Source: UBA6164 sp964344155
GTDB lineage: Bacteria; Patescibacteriota; Gracilibacteria; BD1-5; UBA6164
Direction of reading: 5' to 3'
Assembly: GCA_964344155.1 (NCBI GenBank)
Contig: CAYFMG010000001.1
Location: 92,345 to 156,344 of the forward strand
DNA: 64,000 nt
The position numbers and the translations under genes are program-made. Below, piece by piece: positions 1-12,101 of this stretch (position 1 is its first letter; the number at the start of each line of letters is the position of its first letter). The notes beneath the pieces are model-generated. The model was not told the origin of the DNA, did no database searches, and was given only the letters and a program-made list of their open reading frames with translations.

Positions 1-622
1 TTTGACAATCTTGTAAGTTATTTCATAAATATATACTGTATTCTTGTCAAGTTGACTTATTTAAAAAACCGCTATAAGTAAGGTTTTCTAAGCATTGTTC
101 AAAAACCGGGAACAATTGATTTTTTGAGAGAGTGTTATAGGAGTTGTTTATAATCTTAAAATTTTCTCATATAATCTTATATACTCAAAAAACTGATATA
201 GTTATGATTCATGTAGCTATAATTATTTCTATTAAAGAAAATCATTTTCTTTCTTTTTTCATTTTATAAAAAATTTTTGAAATAGTAATCGATAATATTA
301 TATTTATTTATTTTAAAAATTAAAATTTAAAAACATTTTTATTATTTTTTCTCTATTTATAGATAACTAGATATATAGAAATTAGTAATATATAAAATAC
401 ACATAAGTTATATTATGTTAACTAGTCAGTTTTTCTAAAACTACCTCCCTCTAGTTGTCTACTTAATTTAAAGTGAATATAAAAAGTAAAAATATTTTTA
501 ATAAATAGTTTTTTATAAAATACAGATGGCTTAGAATAAGTAAAAACTCCCTAAAACTTATTTATTTGCGTTTTAAAGAGTTTTAATATTTTTTACTACA
601 ATTATTACCTAAATCTTATTTT
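1..622. other. AT-rich stretch without a recognisable gene
   Basis: No reading frame under table 25 gives a recognisable protein on either strand. It lies downstream of the minus-strand murD operon, so it probably holds the 3' untranslated end of that operon and flanking spacer. A few TTGACA/TTGACT-like boxes occur near the left edge, but none has a convincing partner -10 box and gene. No clear terminator hairpin was seen after murD. Confidence 0.5.
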
Positions 623-1981
623 CTATATATAGTTTTTTACCTCATTTTGAAAAAGTGTTCATTTTTCTATATAAGACTTCCATAAACTAAAACTTGGTGC
701 AGCATTTGATAATATGCAAATTTTTCAAGCTGGAGTATTTTTGTATGCAAAGTCTACAGCATTTTTCATAGATTTAGTTTTTAATATTTTAGGTTTATAT
801 CATTCTAGTTCTAAATTAAAAATAGATTCGTATTTATAATTACTTAGATCTCAAAAAATCTTTTCTCAAGTATCTGGAAATAATACAATATTTAATATAT
901 TATATTTTTGTAATATGTTTTTTAGTTGTTCAAAATTAAATCATGAATCTTGTCATCATAAAAAGATTGTTCAAATATTGTATTCATAGGTTTTAATAGC
1001 AGCTATTGTTGATTCTGGAGTTGTTGCTATAGCATCATCTATAAAGATTATTCATTTATAAGTTCATATATTTTCCATTCTATGATTTAATCCCCCAAAT
1101 TTAGATAGAACATTTTTTAAGTGGATTATATTTTTTTCTAAATTTTTAGAATCTATTATATCTAGTATTCAAATAGTTACACATATATTTTTTCTATTAT
1201 GAATTCATTCTAGTATTATATTTTCATCTTTAAGTATTTTTTCTGAGTCTTTAAAAAAGTAATCATCTTTATAATAATATGATCCATCTTCTCAGAAATA
1301 ATATATATTGTTTACAGAGTTTATTTCCTCTTTTAATTCATGATTAATTAGCTTATAGTTAGCGTTTTTAATTATTCATTTTTTAGCGTTTGTATAGTTT
1401 TTCTTTCATTCATGCCAATCTAAATGACAGTCATATATATTGTTAATTACTCATATATATGGTGAGAATTCTAATCATTCAAGCATATAACTTGACATTT
1501 CATAAACAATAAAATCATGTAATTCATTATTTAATATATCTATTTCATCTAGTACGGGATTTCATATATTTCAAACTAGTTTTGTATTATAACCAATTTC
1601 TTTAAGAGTTTTGTATGCTATTGTAGATGTAGTTGATTTTCATTTTGTTCAAGTTATTCAGATAACTTTACCTTTGTAATTATTAAAAAATATTTCTACT
1701 TGAGATGTTAATTTATCTTTATAAGGAATAATTTTTGGATTATAAGGGGAAAATCAAGGTGTTTTAAATATTAGATCAAAGTTTTCTAAGTTATCTATAT
1801 AATTATCTCATAATATATAATTTAATCATTCTTGTTTTTCTATATTTTGATCTTTATCGAGTATTGTGATATTAGAAAATCACATACTTAAAAGAAAGCC
1901 TATACTAGACTTCCCTTCTTTTCAGTATCATAAAATGGCTATTTGTTTATCTTTGTATTCTTTTAATCTCTCTAATTTCAT
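623..1981 (-). CDS. murD: UDP-N-acetylmuramoylalanine-D-glutamate ligase MurD
   Basis: A 452-residue cytoplasmic Mur ligase that adds D-glutamate to UDP-MurNAc-L-Ala during peptidoglycan precursor synthesis. The N-terminal Rossmann-like domain contains AILGYGKEGKSS. The ATP-binding P-loop GITGTKGKST lies at about residues 108-117, followed by the central-domain motifs EMSSYML and NHRME and by DDAIATTP, typical of the C-terminal ligase domain. Length matches the family (about 440-460). Many glycines, including those of the P-loop, are TGA codons. The start is the first ATG, 7 bases after the stop of the upstream phosphatase gene, so the two are probably cotranscribed. Stop is TAG. Confidence 0.93.
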
Positions 1982-1988
1982 TTTCTAT

Positions 1989-2660
1989 TTAAAAAAAGTT
2001 AAAAATTCATCTGTTTTTCTTTTTGTAAGGATTTACATGTATATCTAAAGCACTTTGTTGAATTACTTCACCAGTTTCTAGTATATAAGCACTAAGAGCT
2101 TTACCGTATACGCAACCTGAATCTAATCCTTTTGTTTTTTCTCTTATTTGAAGTCATGCTTCAGCCCAGTGTCAGTAAATAACTGGTTTATCTCATTTAT
2201 AATAATCATACCAAGGTTTTCCGTTGTATTCTCTTAATCTAGTTATCTCATCTTCTGTATGTTTTTTAAGAGATTTATTAGGGATAATACCTCAGTGTAC
2301 CATGATAAAACTCTTTTTTTCTATATATAAAGGAAGTTTTTCTAAAAAGCTTATTAGGTAGTGAGCTTTTTTCTTTTTGATTTGTTTTTTAAGTTTTTTG
2401 AAGCTAGAATCATCTTCATATTTCTCTCAATCTAACCATCTTAAAAAATTAATTTCATGATTCCCTTTTATGCAAGAGAATCTAAAATTATTTTTATATA
2501 AATAATTTAATACTTTGTAATTATCTGGTCATCTATTAATTAAATCCCCAACAAAAAATACTTTATCTTCTTTTTTTAATTTTAGTTTTTTCATTAAAAG
2601 TTTTAATTCATCGAAACATCATTGTATGTCTCATACGAATATAGTTCTAGATTTTTTCAT
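1989..2660 (-). CDS. ApaH-like calcineurin-type metallophosphatase
   Basis: A 223-residue enzyme of the PPP/ApaH-like phosphoesterase family. The metal-binding signature is complete: GDIQGC near the N-terminus, GDLINRGPD, KGNHE, then HGG, YGHW and GLDSGC further on. Family members hydrolyse diadenosine polyphosphates or phosphoproteins; the substrate cannot be told from sequence. The C-terminus is lysine-rich. It overlaps the 3' end of the upstream dedA-like gene by 14 bases and lies just before murD, so DedA, phosphatase and MurD look like one operon. Start is the ATG that keeps GDIQGC near residue 10. Confidence 0.85.
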
Positions 2661-3264
2661 ATTTCTTTTTATGTAAATAATAATAAATATTAGCTACAAG
2701 TATTACAAAAAGTAGAGTAGCTACAAGTAATTCAAAAGAGTATTTTTCTATTAATTCCCTATTTTCTCACGCTACATATCATATTATCATCAATATTAAA
2801 TTCCAAAGTCATGCTCAAAGTCCAGTATAGAAAAAGAACTTTGCAAAATTCATTTTAAATACTCCGGCTGGTAAGCTTATTAATTGTCTTACTACTGTTA
2901 TAAATCTTGCTAAAAATGTTGTTATACTTCAGTGGTTTCTGAAATATTTGTCCGCTGCGTTATAATGAGCTGTTGTTAAAAGTACATATTTTCAGTATTT
3001 TTTTATCAACTTATGTATTGTTTTATCTCAAAGATAATATCATATTATATAGTTGATAGTAGCTCATACTATTGCACCAAAAGTTCATACAAGTAATGCT
3101 ATACTAAAATTCATAGCTCAGGTACTTGATAGATATCAAGCTGGTATCATTGCTACTTCTGATGGAAATGGGAAAAAACTAGACTCTATAACCATCATAA
3201 CAAATACTCCCGTATATCATAATTCTGCTGCAAAATTTACTATCGCGTTTATTATTTCGTGCAT
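2647..3264 (-). CDS. DedA family (SNARE-associated/VTT domain) membrane protein
   Basis: A 205-residue integral membrane protein. The family motif ESSFFPFPSE lies near residue 28, followed by a glycine-rich hydrophobic stretch, then FLARFITVVRQLISLPAG, the characteristic second half with the conserved arginines. Two or three further hydrophobic helices follow. DedA proteins are proposed undecaprenyl-phosphate or lipid flippases/transporters, which fits a neighbour in peptidoglycan synthesis (MurD). An in-frame TAA three codons upstream fixes the ATG start. First gene of a three-gene minus-strand operon. Confidence 0.88.
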
Positions 3265-3312
3265 ATATTGTTATATATTTAATAAGCTGATAATAATATA
3301 ATCAAAAAAAAT

Positions 3313-3342
3313 AAAAAATCTAGTAAAAATTCTAGATTTTTT
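3313..3342 (-). terminator. Rho-independent terminator
   Basis: An 11-bp perfect inverted repeat (AAAAAATCTAG / CTAGATTTTTT) with an 8-base loop and a U-rich end on the minus strand. It starts at the stop codon of the aminotransferase gene and separates it from the DedA operon. Confidence 0.75.
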
Positions 3343-5338
3343 ATTTTTCTAATATTTCTGATACTTTTTCAGCAAATGGCATTAAATTTTTATTAGCTTC
3401 TTTATTTTTTAGTAGATCATTAATATTTTTATTTAGTCTTTGAGCAAAATCTTTTGGGTCTCATGCCATTAATGAAATTCTTATAGATTTCTCAGAACTC
3501 ATATTGTCTTTAAATGTTGTGAATGCTATTTTATTTTGAATAGGTCCTATTATAGAGAATTTTCTTAACTCTTCTAGATCTAATCATTCTTCTTTTGCTT
3601 TATCTGTTAAAGTGAAATTTAGTACAAATCCTCAAGTGTGTTCAATACTACCATTACATCAATCGCTTTGTCTATTTTCCATAGGTATTAAATACTCTCC
3701 ACATTTTTCTACTATTTCTTGTTTTAGTTCTCACAGTTTTGGATAAATAACTTTTAACATTTTTGTTCTTGCTTGTAAGTATCTATCAATTCTTCTGTTT
3801 ATTTCTTTTTCTCATAGGTTATCAAAAAATTTCTTAACTCAATCTTTTCAACTAGATTTAAATATTTCAATATCTTCTCATAGAATAGCTTTTATTAATG
3901 CTATTTGAGGTAAACTTGGGGACATAGAAAAAGTCTCTCTAACTGCTTTGTTTAAAAAAACTTCAGTTTCTTTAATCTTTCTTTCGCTAGTAAAAACTCT
4001 TAATAATCATGCTCTTAATCAATATACCCCTGCTTCTTTAGTTCAATGACTTCATAGTTCTATGACAGTTAGATTTTCTCCTGTGTCTATTTCATAAGAT
4101 AAAGGAGTAGAAGATCTAAGGATTCTTTCCTTTTTTTGACTAATAATATGTGATAATGATTGAAGTCTTGATATAGGTTTTTCTTTATCTTCTTTTAATA
4201 GTTTTTTTGAATCACTTGTTAAACTAAAGGCTCAATATGGATCATCCACTATTATTTGTATATGAAAAAGATTACTACAATTATTATTTAAAGTATCATT
4301 TAGTTTACAAACATCTAAAGTACTTAAGTTTGTTCCTGTTGGATTTCATGGGAAATTTAAGTATATTGTTGCTTTTTTTCTTCATGATGCTCTTGCATTT
4401 TTTAATGCTAAATCAAGACTATTAAAGTTAATTTTTCAATCAGGCTTGATAAAATCGATTTCTGTAGCTAGTAATTTTGTTTTATTTGTAACTATTCAGT
4501 CTATGTTTGGCCATCTGTAATTAGGTACTATAACTAAATCTCATTCTTCTAAGAAATAATCTCATGCTATAGTAAGTCATCCTCATCATCCTGGAATAAA
4601 ATAAGGTTTAGTCACATTTCCTGTAAATCTTGACCAAAAGAATTCTTCTCTTTTTATTAATGCTTCCATTGTAAGTCTGAAAACTTCCATTCATGGTCAA
4701 GGTTGATAATTAAGTATATTGTTTATATCTTCTTTGTTTAGACCAAGGTTATTTTTAAATACTTCAAGTATTCTTGGGTTAGCTACTATATTTCATTTTT
4801 CATCTTTTAGTACTCAAATGGTAGCATTGAATTCACCTGGTACTCATGCTTCTCTGGCTTCTTTTGCTTGAATTGGGATATCTTTTAGATTATTTGGATT
4901 TATTTTTACTCCTTCCATATTGGTAGGATTATAAAAGTCTATTTCTAATTCTTTTATTAAAGAGCTTAAAAAAGCTTCTGGTCATTCTGATAGTTTACCT
5001 GCTATATATGATTTTAAATCAAGTCACATCTCTGAAAGTATTTGATTTTTCTCTATTAACCATTTTTCTAATTTTTCTTTTAGAGCTTTTGTTATTCAAG
5101 GATAATTTTTATTTAGTAGTCTTTTGTGTATTTCTTTTATAGTTCATATTTCTGATTTGTCTGATAAGTCAGTACTATTCATTAATTCTACAAAAATAAT
5201 ACCTAGTGTTTCATATAAAAACATAGTTCATTCCACTCTTTTTCTTGTAGATTCTTGAGTTTGTTCTCATGTATTTGTTTCAAACTCTTCAAAATTTGTA
5301 TTCCCTAACAATTTAGCGTTTCTACTATTTAAACTCAT
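3341..5338 (-). CDS. Long class I/II PLP-dependent aminotransferase
   Basis: A 665-residue fold-type I aminotransferase. Recognisable elements are the glycine-rich PLP phosphate-binding region around GGGGLTIAGDYF, the substrate-binding motif NFPGNPTGTN, the Asp motif VDDPYGAFSL, and a putative Schiff-base lysine in SHGTKEAGVYGLRAG. The protein is about 250 residues longer than ordinary aminotransferases. The extra sequence is an N-terminal helical extension (about residues 1-180) and an extended C-terminal part. The substrate is not determinable. Monocistronic, between its own TTGACA/TATAAT promoter and a terminator. Most glycines are TGA. Confidence 0.8.
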
Positions 5339-5368
5339 ATTTTATCTATGAAAAATTAAATTAGCTAA

Positions 5369-5395
5369 ATTATAGTTAAAACTAATTTTTGTCAA
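5369..5395 (-). promoter_or_regulatory. Sigma70-type promoter of the aminotransferase gene
   Basis: On the minus strand, TTGACA (5390-5395) and TATAAT (5369-5374) with a 15-base spacer, 31 bases upstream of the start codon. Confidence 0.6.
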
Positions 5396-5404
5396 ACTTT
5401 TAAT

Positions 5405-5433
5405 TTGACTTTTTATACTTTTCTTTAATAATA
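5405..5433 (+). promoter_or_regulatory. Probable promoter of the six-gene plus-strand cluster
   Basis: TTGACT at 5405-5410 followed after 17 bases by ATAATA (5428-5433), about 30 bases before the first start codon. It is back to back with the aminotransferase promoter. Confidence 0.45.
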
Positions 5434-5462
5434 CTTTTAATTTATATTATATAGTGGAAATT

Positions 5463-5777
5463 ATGGGAATAGAAAAAAAATTATCTTCAGAAGAACAGTT
5501 AGAGCTTAGAAACTTTAAAGACGTATTTATAAATAATATGTATAGTGTTCTTTCATCTCAAGAGAATGTAATAAAATTATCTTCAGTTTACGAAAAGATT
5601 TTAAGGTGAATGGGGTTGGAACAAAATGAATATGAGAATATGTCTTTATTAATATGTGATGCTAATTTTATAGTATGACTCCAAAAACAATGAGTAGATA
5701 TGATGAAAGTTAAAGAGCTAAAAGAATTGTTAATAAAAGGAATGGTGAAAAAAGAGGTTTGAGAAATTATTTGATAA
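5463..5777 (+). CDS. Unknown 104-residue protein, first gene of six-gene cluster
   Basis: A charged, helix-rich protein without a recognisable domain, beginning MGIEKKLSSEEQLELRN. It has five in-frame TGA codons, including the last sense codon before TAA. No signal peptide or membrane segment is visible. It opens a run of six genes on the same strand with short intergenic gaps (7-29 bases), suggesting one transcript that ends at the hairpin near 9640. Confidence 0.7.
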
Positions 5778-5806
5778 TTTTAATTTAATAATAACAGAAA
5801 TATATT

Positions 5807-6100
5807 GTGAACTATAAAAAAAATGATTTTTTAGAAACACCATCTAGTTTGATAAAGGTTTATTCAAGTTTTGAATATATAGATTGAGTACAAAAAAGAG
5901 TCCAAGCAATACTATCTCAAGAGTTCTTAGAATGGTATTCTGCTAAAAATATTGTATCAGAAATTTCTGACATAAAATTTTCTATAGATAAAACTGCTAA
6001 TAATAATACTTCAATTACTGATCTGGCTGATCAAACAATGTTAGCTTATAACTTTGCTCATAGTCATAACTATGAAGAAAAAAATAAATATGCTTTATAA
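5807..6100 (+). CDS. Unknown 97-residue protein
   Basis: Reads from a GTG at 5807 to TAA with one in-frame TGA. The protein is soluble and polar, with no family recognised. No ATG lies between the preceding stop and this GTG in this frame, so GTG is the likeliest start. Second gene of the unknown cluster, 29 bases after the first. Confidence 0.6.
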
Positions 6101-6115
6101 AATAATAACAAAAAT

Positions 6116-7174
6116 ATGATGTTATCAGTAAGAAATAATGTTGAGAATGATAGATTAGATATAAACTCTCAAATGGAAAAAATTTATGGATTTAAACAAG
6201 AAAAACACACACTTGTTATAGAGAATTTAGTAGCTTCTATAAGGGAAATTTATTGAGTCAAAGATAATGTATCTAGTATAATTTCTAATAATGTTTGATA
6301 TACTAGAAAAGAATATTGAGTCGAAAGAAAAAATGATGAAAAAGAGAAAATACTAGACATGGAGTATTTTAGATGACTTATTTGAAATATAGAAAAACAT
6401 TCAAAGCAAGAGGATTCTAATTCTGGAAAATGAGGTTTTACAAGAGTTGATTATGTTTGCTTTTCTGAAAATTGTAGAAATGCTTTTGAGAAAATATCAT
6501 GTGAACCAAAAATGCTTTTAGAAATAAAAAAAGAGGCTTTAGAAAAATACTTATCTTTAGCTTTACCAAAGTTTATAGATTCTTTGCTAGAATTTGATAA
6601 GATGTTTTCTATTTTGGATAGAATAAAAGATTCAGAGGACTTTATAGAATCAATTAAACAAAAAAACTATAATGAATTTTTGACTATTATTAGATGATTA
6701 GAGCCATTTATAAATATTGAACAAGAGTGGTTGGATGACTTGATGGATGAAGAATCAAAGTGTTTAAGCTCTACTGAATATAACTTCCCTATGATTTGGT
6801 TTGATATAATAAAATTTCAAGGTGATCAGGTTTTAAATTTTTGTGATAAAGTATATGATTTAATAGAAAGATTAGATTTAAATTATAAAAATGTTTTCTT
6901 GGAAAAGTGAACACTTACATGATGATGACCAGTAGAATTTTTTAAAACTGTAAAACAAGGTGGATATATTAGATGAGTAGAACCTAAAACTTCAGCTTAT
7001 TATGATGAAGTTATAAAATTTATGACAAGATTTATACCAGATTTTACTGATATTATAGATGTAGATAATTATTATAGATATATAATATTGCCTACTATGG
7101 CGAAAAGTAGATATAAAGAAAGGACCTGAAAAGAACTTTTAGATGTAAAGTTTACTTTTATGGATAGAATATAA
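6116..7174 (+). CDS. Unknown 352-residue protein
   Basis: A large soluble protein of mixed helical character with about 13 TGA-coded glycines, including a run of three near 6922. No family recognised. Two consecutive ATG codons begin the frame and the first is chosen. Cysteines occur around residue 120 (VCFSENC, ISCEP), but spacing does not define a known metal site. Third gene of the cluster, 15 bases after the second. Confidence 0.7.
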
Positions 7175-7187
7175 ATTAATAAAAAAT

Positions 7188-7760
7188 ATGAAACAATTAG
7201 CATTAAATAAATGAACACAATCTCTTGTATGACAAGAGGTGTTTTGAGCTCAAATTGATTTTGAAGAAGTTAAAGATAAAGTAAAACAAACTATAACTCA
7301 TGATCAAAACTATTTATTTGATGTAAAAGCAAATAAAATTTCAAAGTTTATATATAATTCAGAATTAAATATACAAGAAATAATTTGATTATATAACGTG
7401 CTTGAGCAATCTTTTGATTTGGAAAAAACAAAAGAGTTTATTGGTTTAATGAATGAAATAAGACTAGAATCAATATTATTGAAATATTCTAGTTTTGCTT
7501 GAATTACATATAGAATAGTATCAATTTTTAGATTAACAAAAAATTTAAATGCAGTGGTATGATGATATTATTTAGATAAAAGCTTATTACTTATGTCAGA
7601 AATGTTAAATCATTTAAATTATATACATACTATGAATCTAAAATGTTTTGATTATGTAGATGAAGATAAAGAGTTATTATCTGTTTTTTGAGAAGAAATA
7701 AAAGAGGTAGAACAATGATTAGATAGAATTTTAAACAGAATATTAAAAGATAATTTATAA
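7188..7760 (+). CDS. Unknown 190-residue protein
   Basis: A helix-rich, mostly hydrophilic protein with about ten TGA glycines. No domain recognised, no signal peptide. Fourth gene of the cluster, 13 bases after the third and 19 before the fifth. Confidence 0.7.
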
Positions 7761-7779
7761 AATAATTTAATAAGAAAAT

Positions 7780-8775
7780 ATGACAGAAACACAAACAATA
7801 ACATCAGCTGAACAAGGTATGAAATCAGTTGAACAAGTGGTATTATCCCCTACAGATCAAGAAGTAAATAATATAAGAACTAGATCAGAATCTGTTTTAA
7901 ATGAATGAACAGATATTCTTGAGTTTGATATAGATTTATTAATGACTTCAGATAAAGAAAGAGAACTTTTGCCTGTTTGATATAATGATCTATTATTAAA
8001 ATATGAAAGAAAATGTAGAGATAATTATAATAGTTCAGGGGTATTTAGGTTAAATACTTTTCTAGAGGAACAAATAAAAAAGAAACAATTAGTAGAAAAA
8101 GAAAGATTATTTAGACCAAATGATCATATGGAAAAATATGTTTGATCAAATGATGATTATAATGAAGAAAAATGAAAATGGACTATAAATATAAATTCTT
8201 GAAAAAAACCTAAATATTCTAAAAAGGAATTAGAAAGACTTAATGCTTTTGATGCAGAAAGAGAATGATTACCAGGAGATGCTACATATAGACAAAGATT
8301 AGAACATTATAATAAAAAAGTGAGAGATTTTAAGGCTCTACAAATAAGTATGATTGATGTTTATGAAGAAAAAATGGATTATGATTTATTACTAGCTTTT
8401 ATAAAAGATACAAAGTTATATGCTTATAGCTTATTGGAAGAAATACTAAATTATAAAGATGATGAGAATAGTTGATCTTTAGAAAAAATGGAAACTTTAT
8501 TTAATACAATAACATCAATATCATGACAAATGTGTTTTGAATTAATGTATGAAATAAATAAACAAGCTGATATTAGTATGATAAGAATATTAGATAATAA
8601 AGATAAAATAGAGTGAATTAATATAGGAATCTTTGAACAAGTAGCTAGACTAAACTTAGAAATGATAGATTTTCTAGAGAATCATTATGTAGATTTTAAC
8701 TGATACTTTTGAGTGAAAGTAGAGATGATTAGTAAACAGTTAAGTTTAGATTTCTCTAAATATGAATTAAAATAA
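7780..8775 (+). CDS. Unknown 331-residue protein, paralogue of the next gene
   Basis: Highly charged helical protein. Its C-terminus resembles that of the following gene: both have an amphipathic helix, a short H-x-x-DFNG motif (here VDFNGYFG) and a basic tail. That shared end suggests duplication. No known family. Fifth gene of the cluster. Confidence 0.7.
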
Positions 8776-8781
8776 TTAAAA

Positions 8782-9627
8782 ATGGACTGAGGTTTAAATA
8801 AATGAACAGAAAAATATATAAAAGCAAGAGAAATTGTAAATAAAGTAACTGTTATGTCTGATGTACAAGAAGATGTATTTGAATTGTTATCTTTACAAAG
8901 ATGATGAGTTAATCTACTTGAGGATTTACGTACACAACAAGAAAAAATAGTAGATACTTGATACTTAACAATTGAAGAAAGAAAATTACTTCCGCAAAAT
9001 CATGAAATATCGATGATTAGTTATAATTCTAATGTTTTACTTGGAAATTATAGTTTATCAGAATATGTTTGAAATGAGATGCTAGAAGTTGTTTTAGCTT
9101 GAGAGAATGAAAAAATAGATATGTATAAGAATAAGTTTTATTATAATGCTTTACAAAACTATATAAAAGAAATGTTGTTAATTATTGATACTCTACTTAA
9201 TAATTTTAAAGAAGAAGAAATTTTAATTACAAAAAAAAGAATAGAAGCTTTAGCTAGTATTGATATTCAAGATAAAGATGAAAAAATAAACAGTACTGTT
9301 TCTGGTGATATAAATAAATATCTAAAAGTGTATATGGAAGAATTAGTATTTAAATTGGCAGCATTTTTTCATGAAAATAAACATATATCCTGAGTATTAA
9401 AAATAAAGCTTTCCAGAGATTTTAATAAATATGTATTACAAGCTTTAGAGAATTTTAGTATTAAAGGAAAAGATTATCATTTTATACATTTGTATATTAT
9501 TTATGAGGCTATACTTTTAAATAAAACTATGTTAGAGTTTTTGAGAGATCATAATCTAGATTTTAACTGATTTTTTAAATCTAGAGTATATGTTTTACTG
9601 AAAAAAGTAGATAGAAATTTTAAATAA
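8782..9627 (+). CDS. Unknown 281-residue protein, paralogue of the preceding gene
   Basis: Starts 6 bases after the preceding stop. It is helical and lacks membrane segments. The C-terminal segment FLRDHNLDFNGFF matches the corresponding FLENHYVDFNGYF of the upstream neighbour. Last gene of the cluster, followed directly by a hairpin. Confidence 0.7.
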
Positions 9628-9660
9628 AAAAACTAGATTTTTAAAAAATCTAGTTTTTTT
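9626..9660. terminator. Bidirectional terminator
   Basis: Inverted repeat around CTAGATTTTT / AAAAATCTAG with A-tract and T-tract flanks. It serves both the plus-strand cluster and the convergent ftsH gene. Confidence 0.75.
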
Positions 9661-11524
9661 ATTTTTCAAAATATGCAGCAAATTCTTCTTGAGATAATTC
9701 TTCTTTTTCTAGTAAATCATCTGTAATTTGTTCGTGTAGTTTTTTATTTTTCTTAATAAGATCTATAGCTGTTTTATAAGCTTTATCAAGTATAGATTTT
9801 ACTTTTGCATCAATTTTTTCTTGAGAAGCATCACTTATAGTTTTTTCGTTACTTACTCATAGATGATTATCTTTAACTCTTTCCCCTGCAAAATTTTCTC
9901 TACCTATATCTTCAAACATTCAGTATCTCATAACCATTTCTCTGGCTATACTTGTTGCTTTTTCTATATCATTACTAGCTCATGTAGTTATATAATCTTT
10001 TCAGAAGAAAATTTCTTCAGCAGCCCTACCTCAGTACAAAGTAGCTAGTTCATCAATATATTTTGCTTTTGAAATTAATAGTTTATCTCTCTCTGGTAAA
10101 AACCAAGTAACTCATAGAGCTCATCCTCTTGAAACAATAGAAACTTTGTGAACAGGATCAGTATTTGGTAATAGTTTACCAACTAAAGCATGACCAACTT
10201 CATGATAAGCTGTAATTTTTTTCTCTTCTTCATTCATTACTTGAGATTTTTTTCTAAGTCACATTACAAGTCTTTCAAAAGCTTCACTAACTCTAGATTC
10301 ACTTATAGTTTTTTCATTATTTCTAGCAGATATGATAGCAGCTTCATTTATTAGATTTCATAAGTCAGCTCATGCAAATCATACAGTCTTTGATGCTAGA
10401 GATTTAAAATTAAGATTTTTTGTTACTTTTCTAGTACTAGCATGTATTTTAAGTATTTGTTCTCTATCTAATAAGTTTGGTAAGTTTACAGTAATTTTTC
10501 TATCAAATCTACCTGGTCTAAGTAATGCTTTATCTAAAACATCAGCTCTATTTGTAGCTCACATAACTATGACATTTGTTTCATTATCAAAACCATCCAT
10601 TTCTGTAAGTATTTGATTAAGCGTTTGTTCTCTTTCATCATGTCATCATCCTGTACCAGGTCATCTTTTTTTACCTATAGCATCTATTTCATCTATAAAG
10701 ATTATAGCTGGAGCTATTTTTTTAGCGTTTGTAAATAAATCTCTAACTCTAGAAGCACCTACTCAAACAAACATTTCAACAAATTCAGAACCAGATATAC
10801 TTAAAAAAGGTACTCAGCTCTCACCTGCTACAGCTCTAGCTAACATTGTTTTACCTGTACCTGGAGGACCTACAAGTAGAGTTCATCTAGGTATTTTTGC
10901 TCATATATCTTTGAATTTTTTAGGATTTTTTAAGAATTGTACAACTTCAGCTAACTCTTCTTTTTCTTCTTCTGCTCAAGCAACATCTTTAAACATTACC
11001 TTGTCTTTATCTTTATCATAAAGTCTAGCTCTTGATTTACCAAAAGTCATAGCATTGTTTGTAACTCACCCCATTCTAGAAATAAGTATTAATCAGATTA
11101 TTAAGAAAAGAACAAATGCTATAATTGTAGGAAGCATTTCAGACCAAAATTCTTCACTTGTTTTATCAGCTATATTTATAGTTGTATCTATATTTGAGTT
11201 TTTTAATCATAGTTCATTTAGTGAGTCATTTTTCGGAAGAATAACAATATCTCTTTTTGTTTTTATAAGAGATCATGCTTTTGTTTGACCTCATTTTATA
11301 GTTGCTATTGCCTTGTTTCAGTCTATTAGTATTTCTGAGTATTCACCTTTTTTATATTTTTGTTCTAATTGATTTAATCAAATATCTGTATCAATAAAAG
11401 ATTCTTTTTCTTTTATGTATGGTAATAGTAGTGAAATTATTAATGAAATAATTAATAGAGTTACTATTGGTTTTAAGCTGTTTTTATTTGCTTGTTTTTT
11501 GTTTGGAATATTTTTATTTGCCAT
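9659..11524 (-). CDS. ftsH: ATP-dependent zinc metalloprotease FtsH
   Basis: A 621-residue membrane AAA+ protease that degrades misfolded membrane and short-lived regulatory proteins. There are two N-terminal transmembrane segments flanking a small extracytoplasmic domain. Walker A GPPGTGKT lies near residue 218, then EFVEMFVGVGASRVRDLF, Walker B IIFIDEIDAIG, the second region of homology, and the M41 zinc motif HEVGH near residue 443. Length is typical. Its glycines mix GGN and TGA codons, as expected for a conserved well-expressed gene in this genome. It ends at a terminator shared with the convergent cluster. The start is the ATG before a basic N-terminus. Confidence 0.96.
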
Positions 11525-11615
11525 TTATTTTTTATATCAATTAAATAGTTAGTTTATTTTATTCATATATATTATTTTTGCAAAAGTATTTTTAGCTAAT
11601 TGAAAGTAAAATAGA

Positions 11616-11643
11616 TTGACAATATTATAAAAATAGTTATAAT
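11616..11643 (+). promoter_or_regulatory. Consensus promoter
   Basis: Perfect TTGACA (11616-11621) and TATAAT (11638-11643) with a 16-base spacer, 32 bases before the start codon at 11676. Confidence 0.75.
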
Positions 11644-11675
11644 AATTCAAATTACAATTAAAACTAAATATATAA

Positions 11676-12101
11676 ATGAATAGAGTTACGCACATTAATT
11701 CATATTTTGGTAATCCATCAGAATTTATAAAATGTTCTGATTTTTTACGTATTATGGATATGATATTAGAAAACTTTTTTAAAAAAAATAAAAACTTTGA
11801 TAAAGATTATATTGCTTGATTACTTAATGACATATGAGAAAGAAACTATTCTGTATGAGAACAAAGAGATTTAAGTAGATTTATAAGAAATCCTTGAGTA
11901 CAAGTATTATGGTCTGAATATACTAAAAATTCAAAATTATTTGTAGATTTTTCAGAAAAAGATATATATGAGGTTTTAGCATGTTTAAAACATAAGAACT
12001 TACTATTTGATAGGGAAACAAATGGTGATGAAGAAAAATGATATAGTAGAATTTGTTCAGCTATAGAGGGGATAGTTTGAAATGTAGATGCTGTATTATA
12101 A
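11676..12101 (+). CDS. Unknown 141-residue protein
   Basis: A soluble protein beginning MNRVTHINSYFGNPSEF, with six TGA glycines. No family recognised. It is a single-gene unit: a consensus promoter stands upstream and a terminator hairpin begins at its stop codon. Confidence 0.7.
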
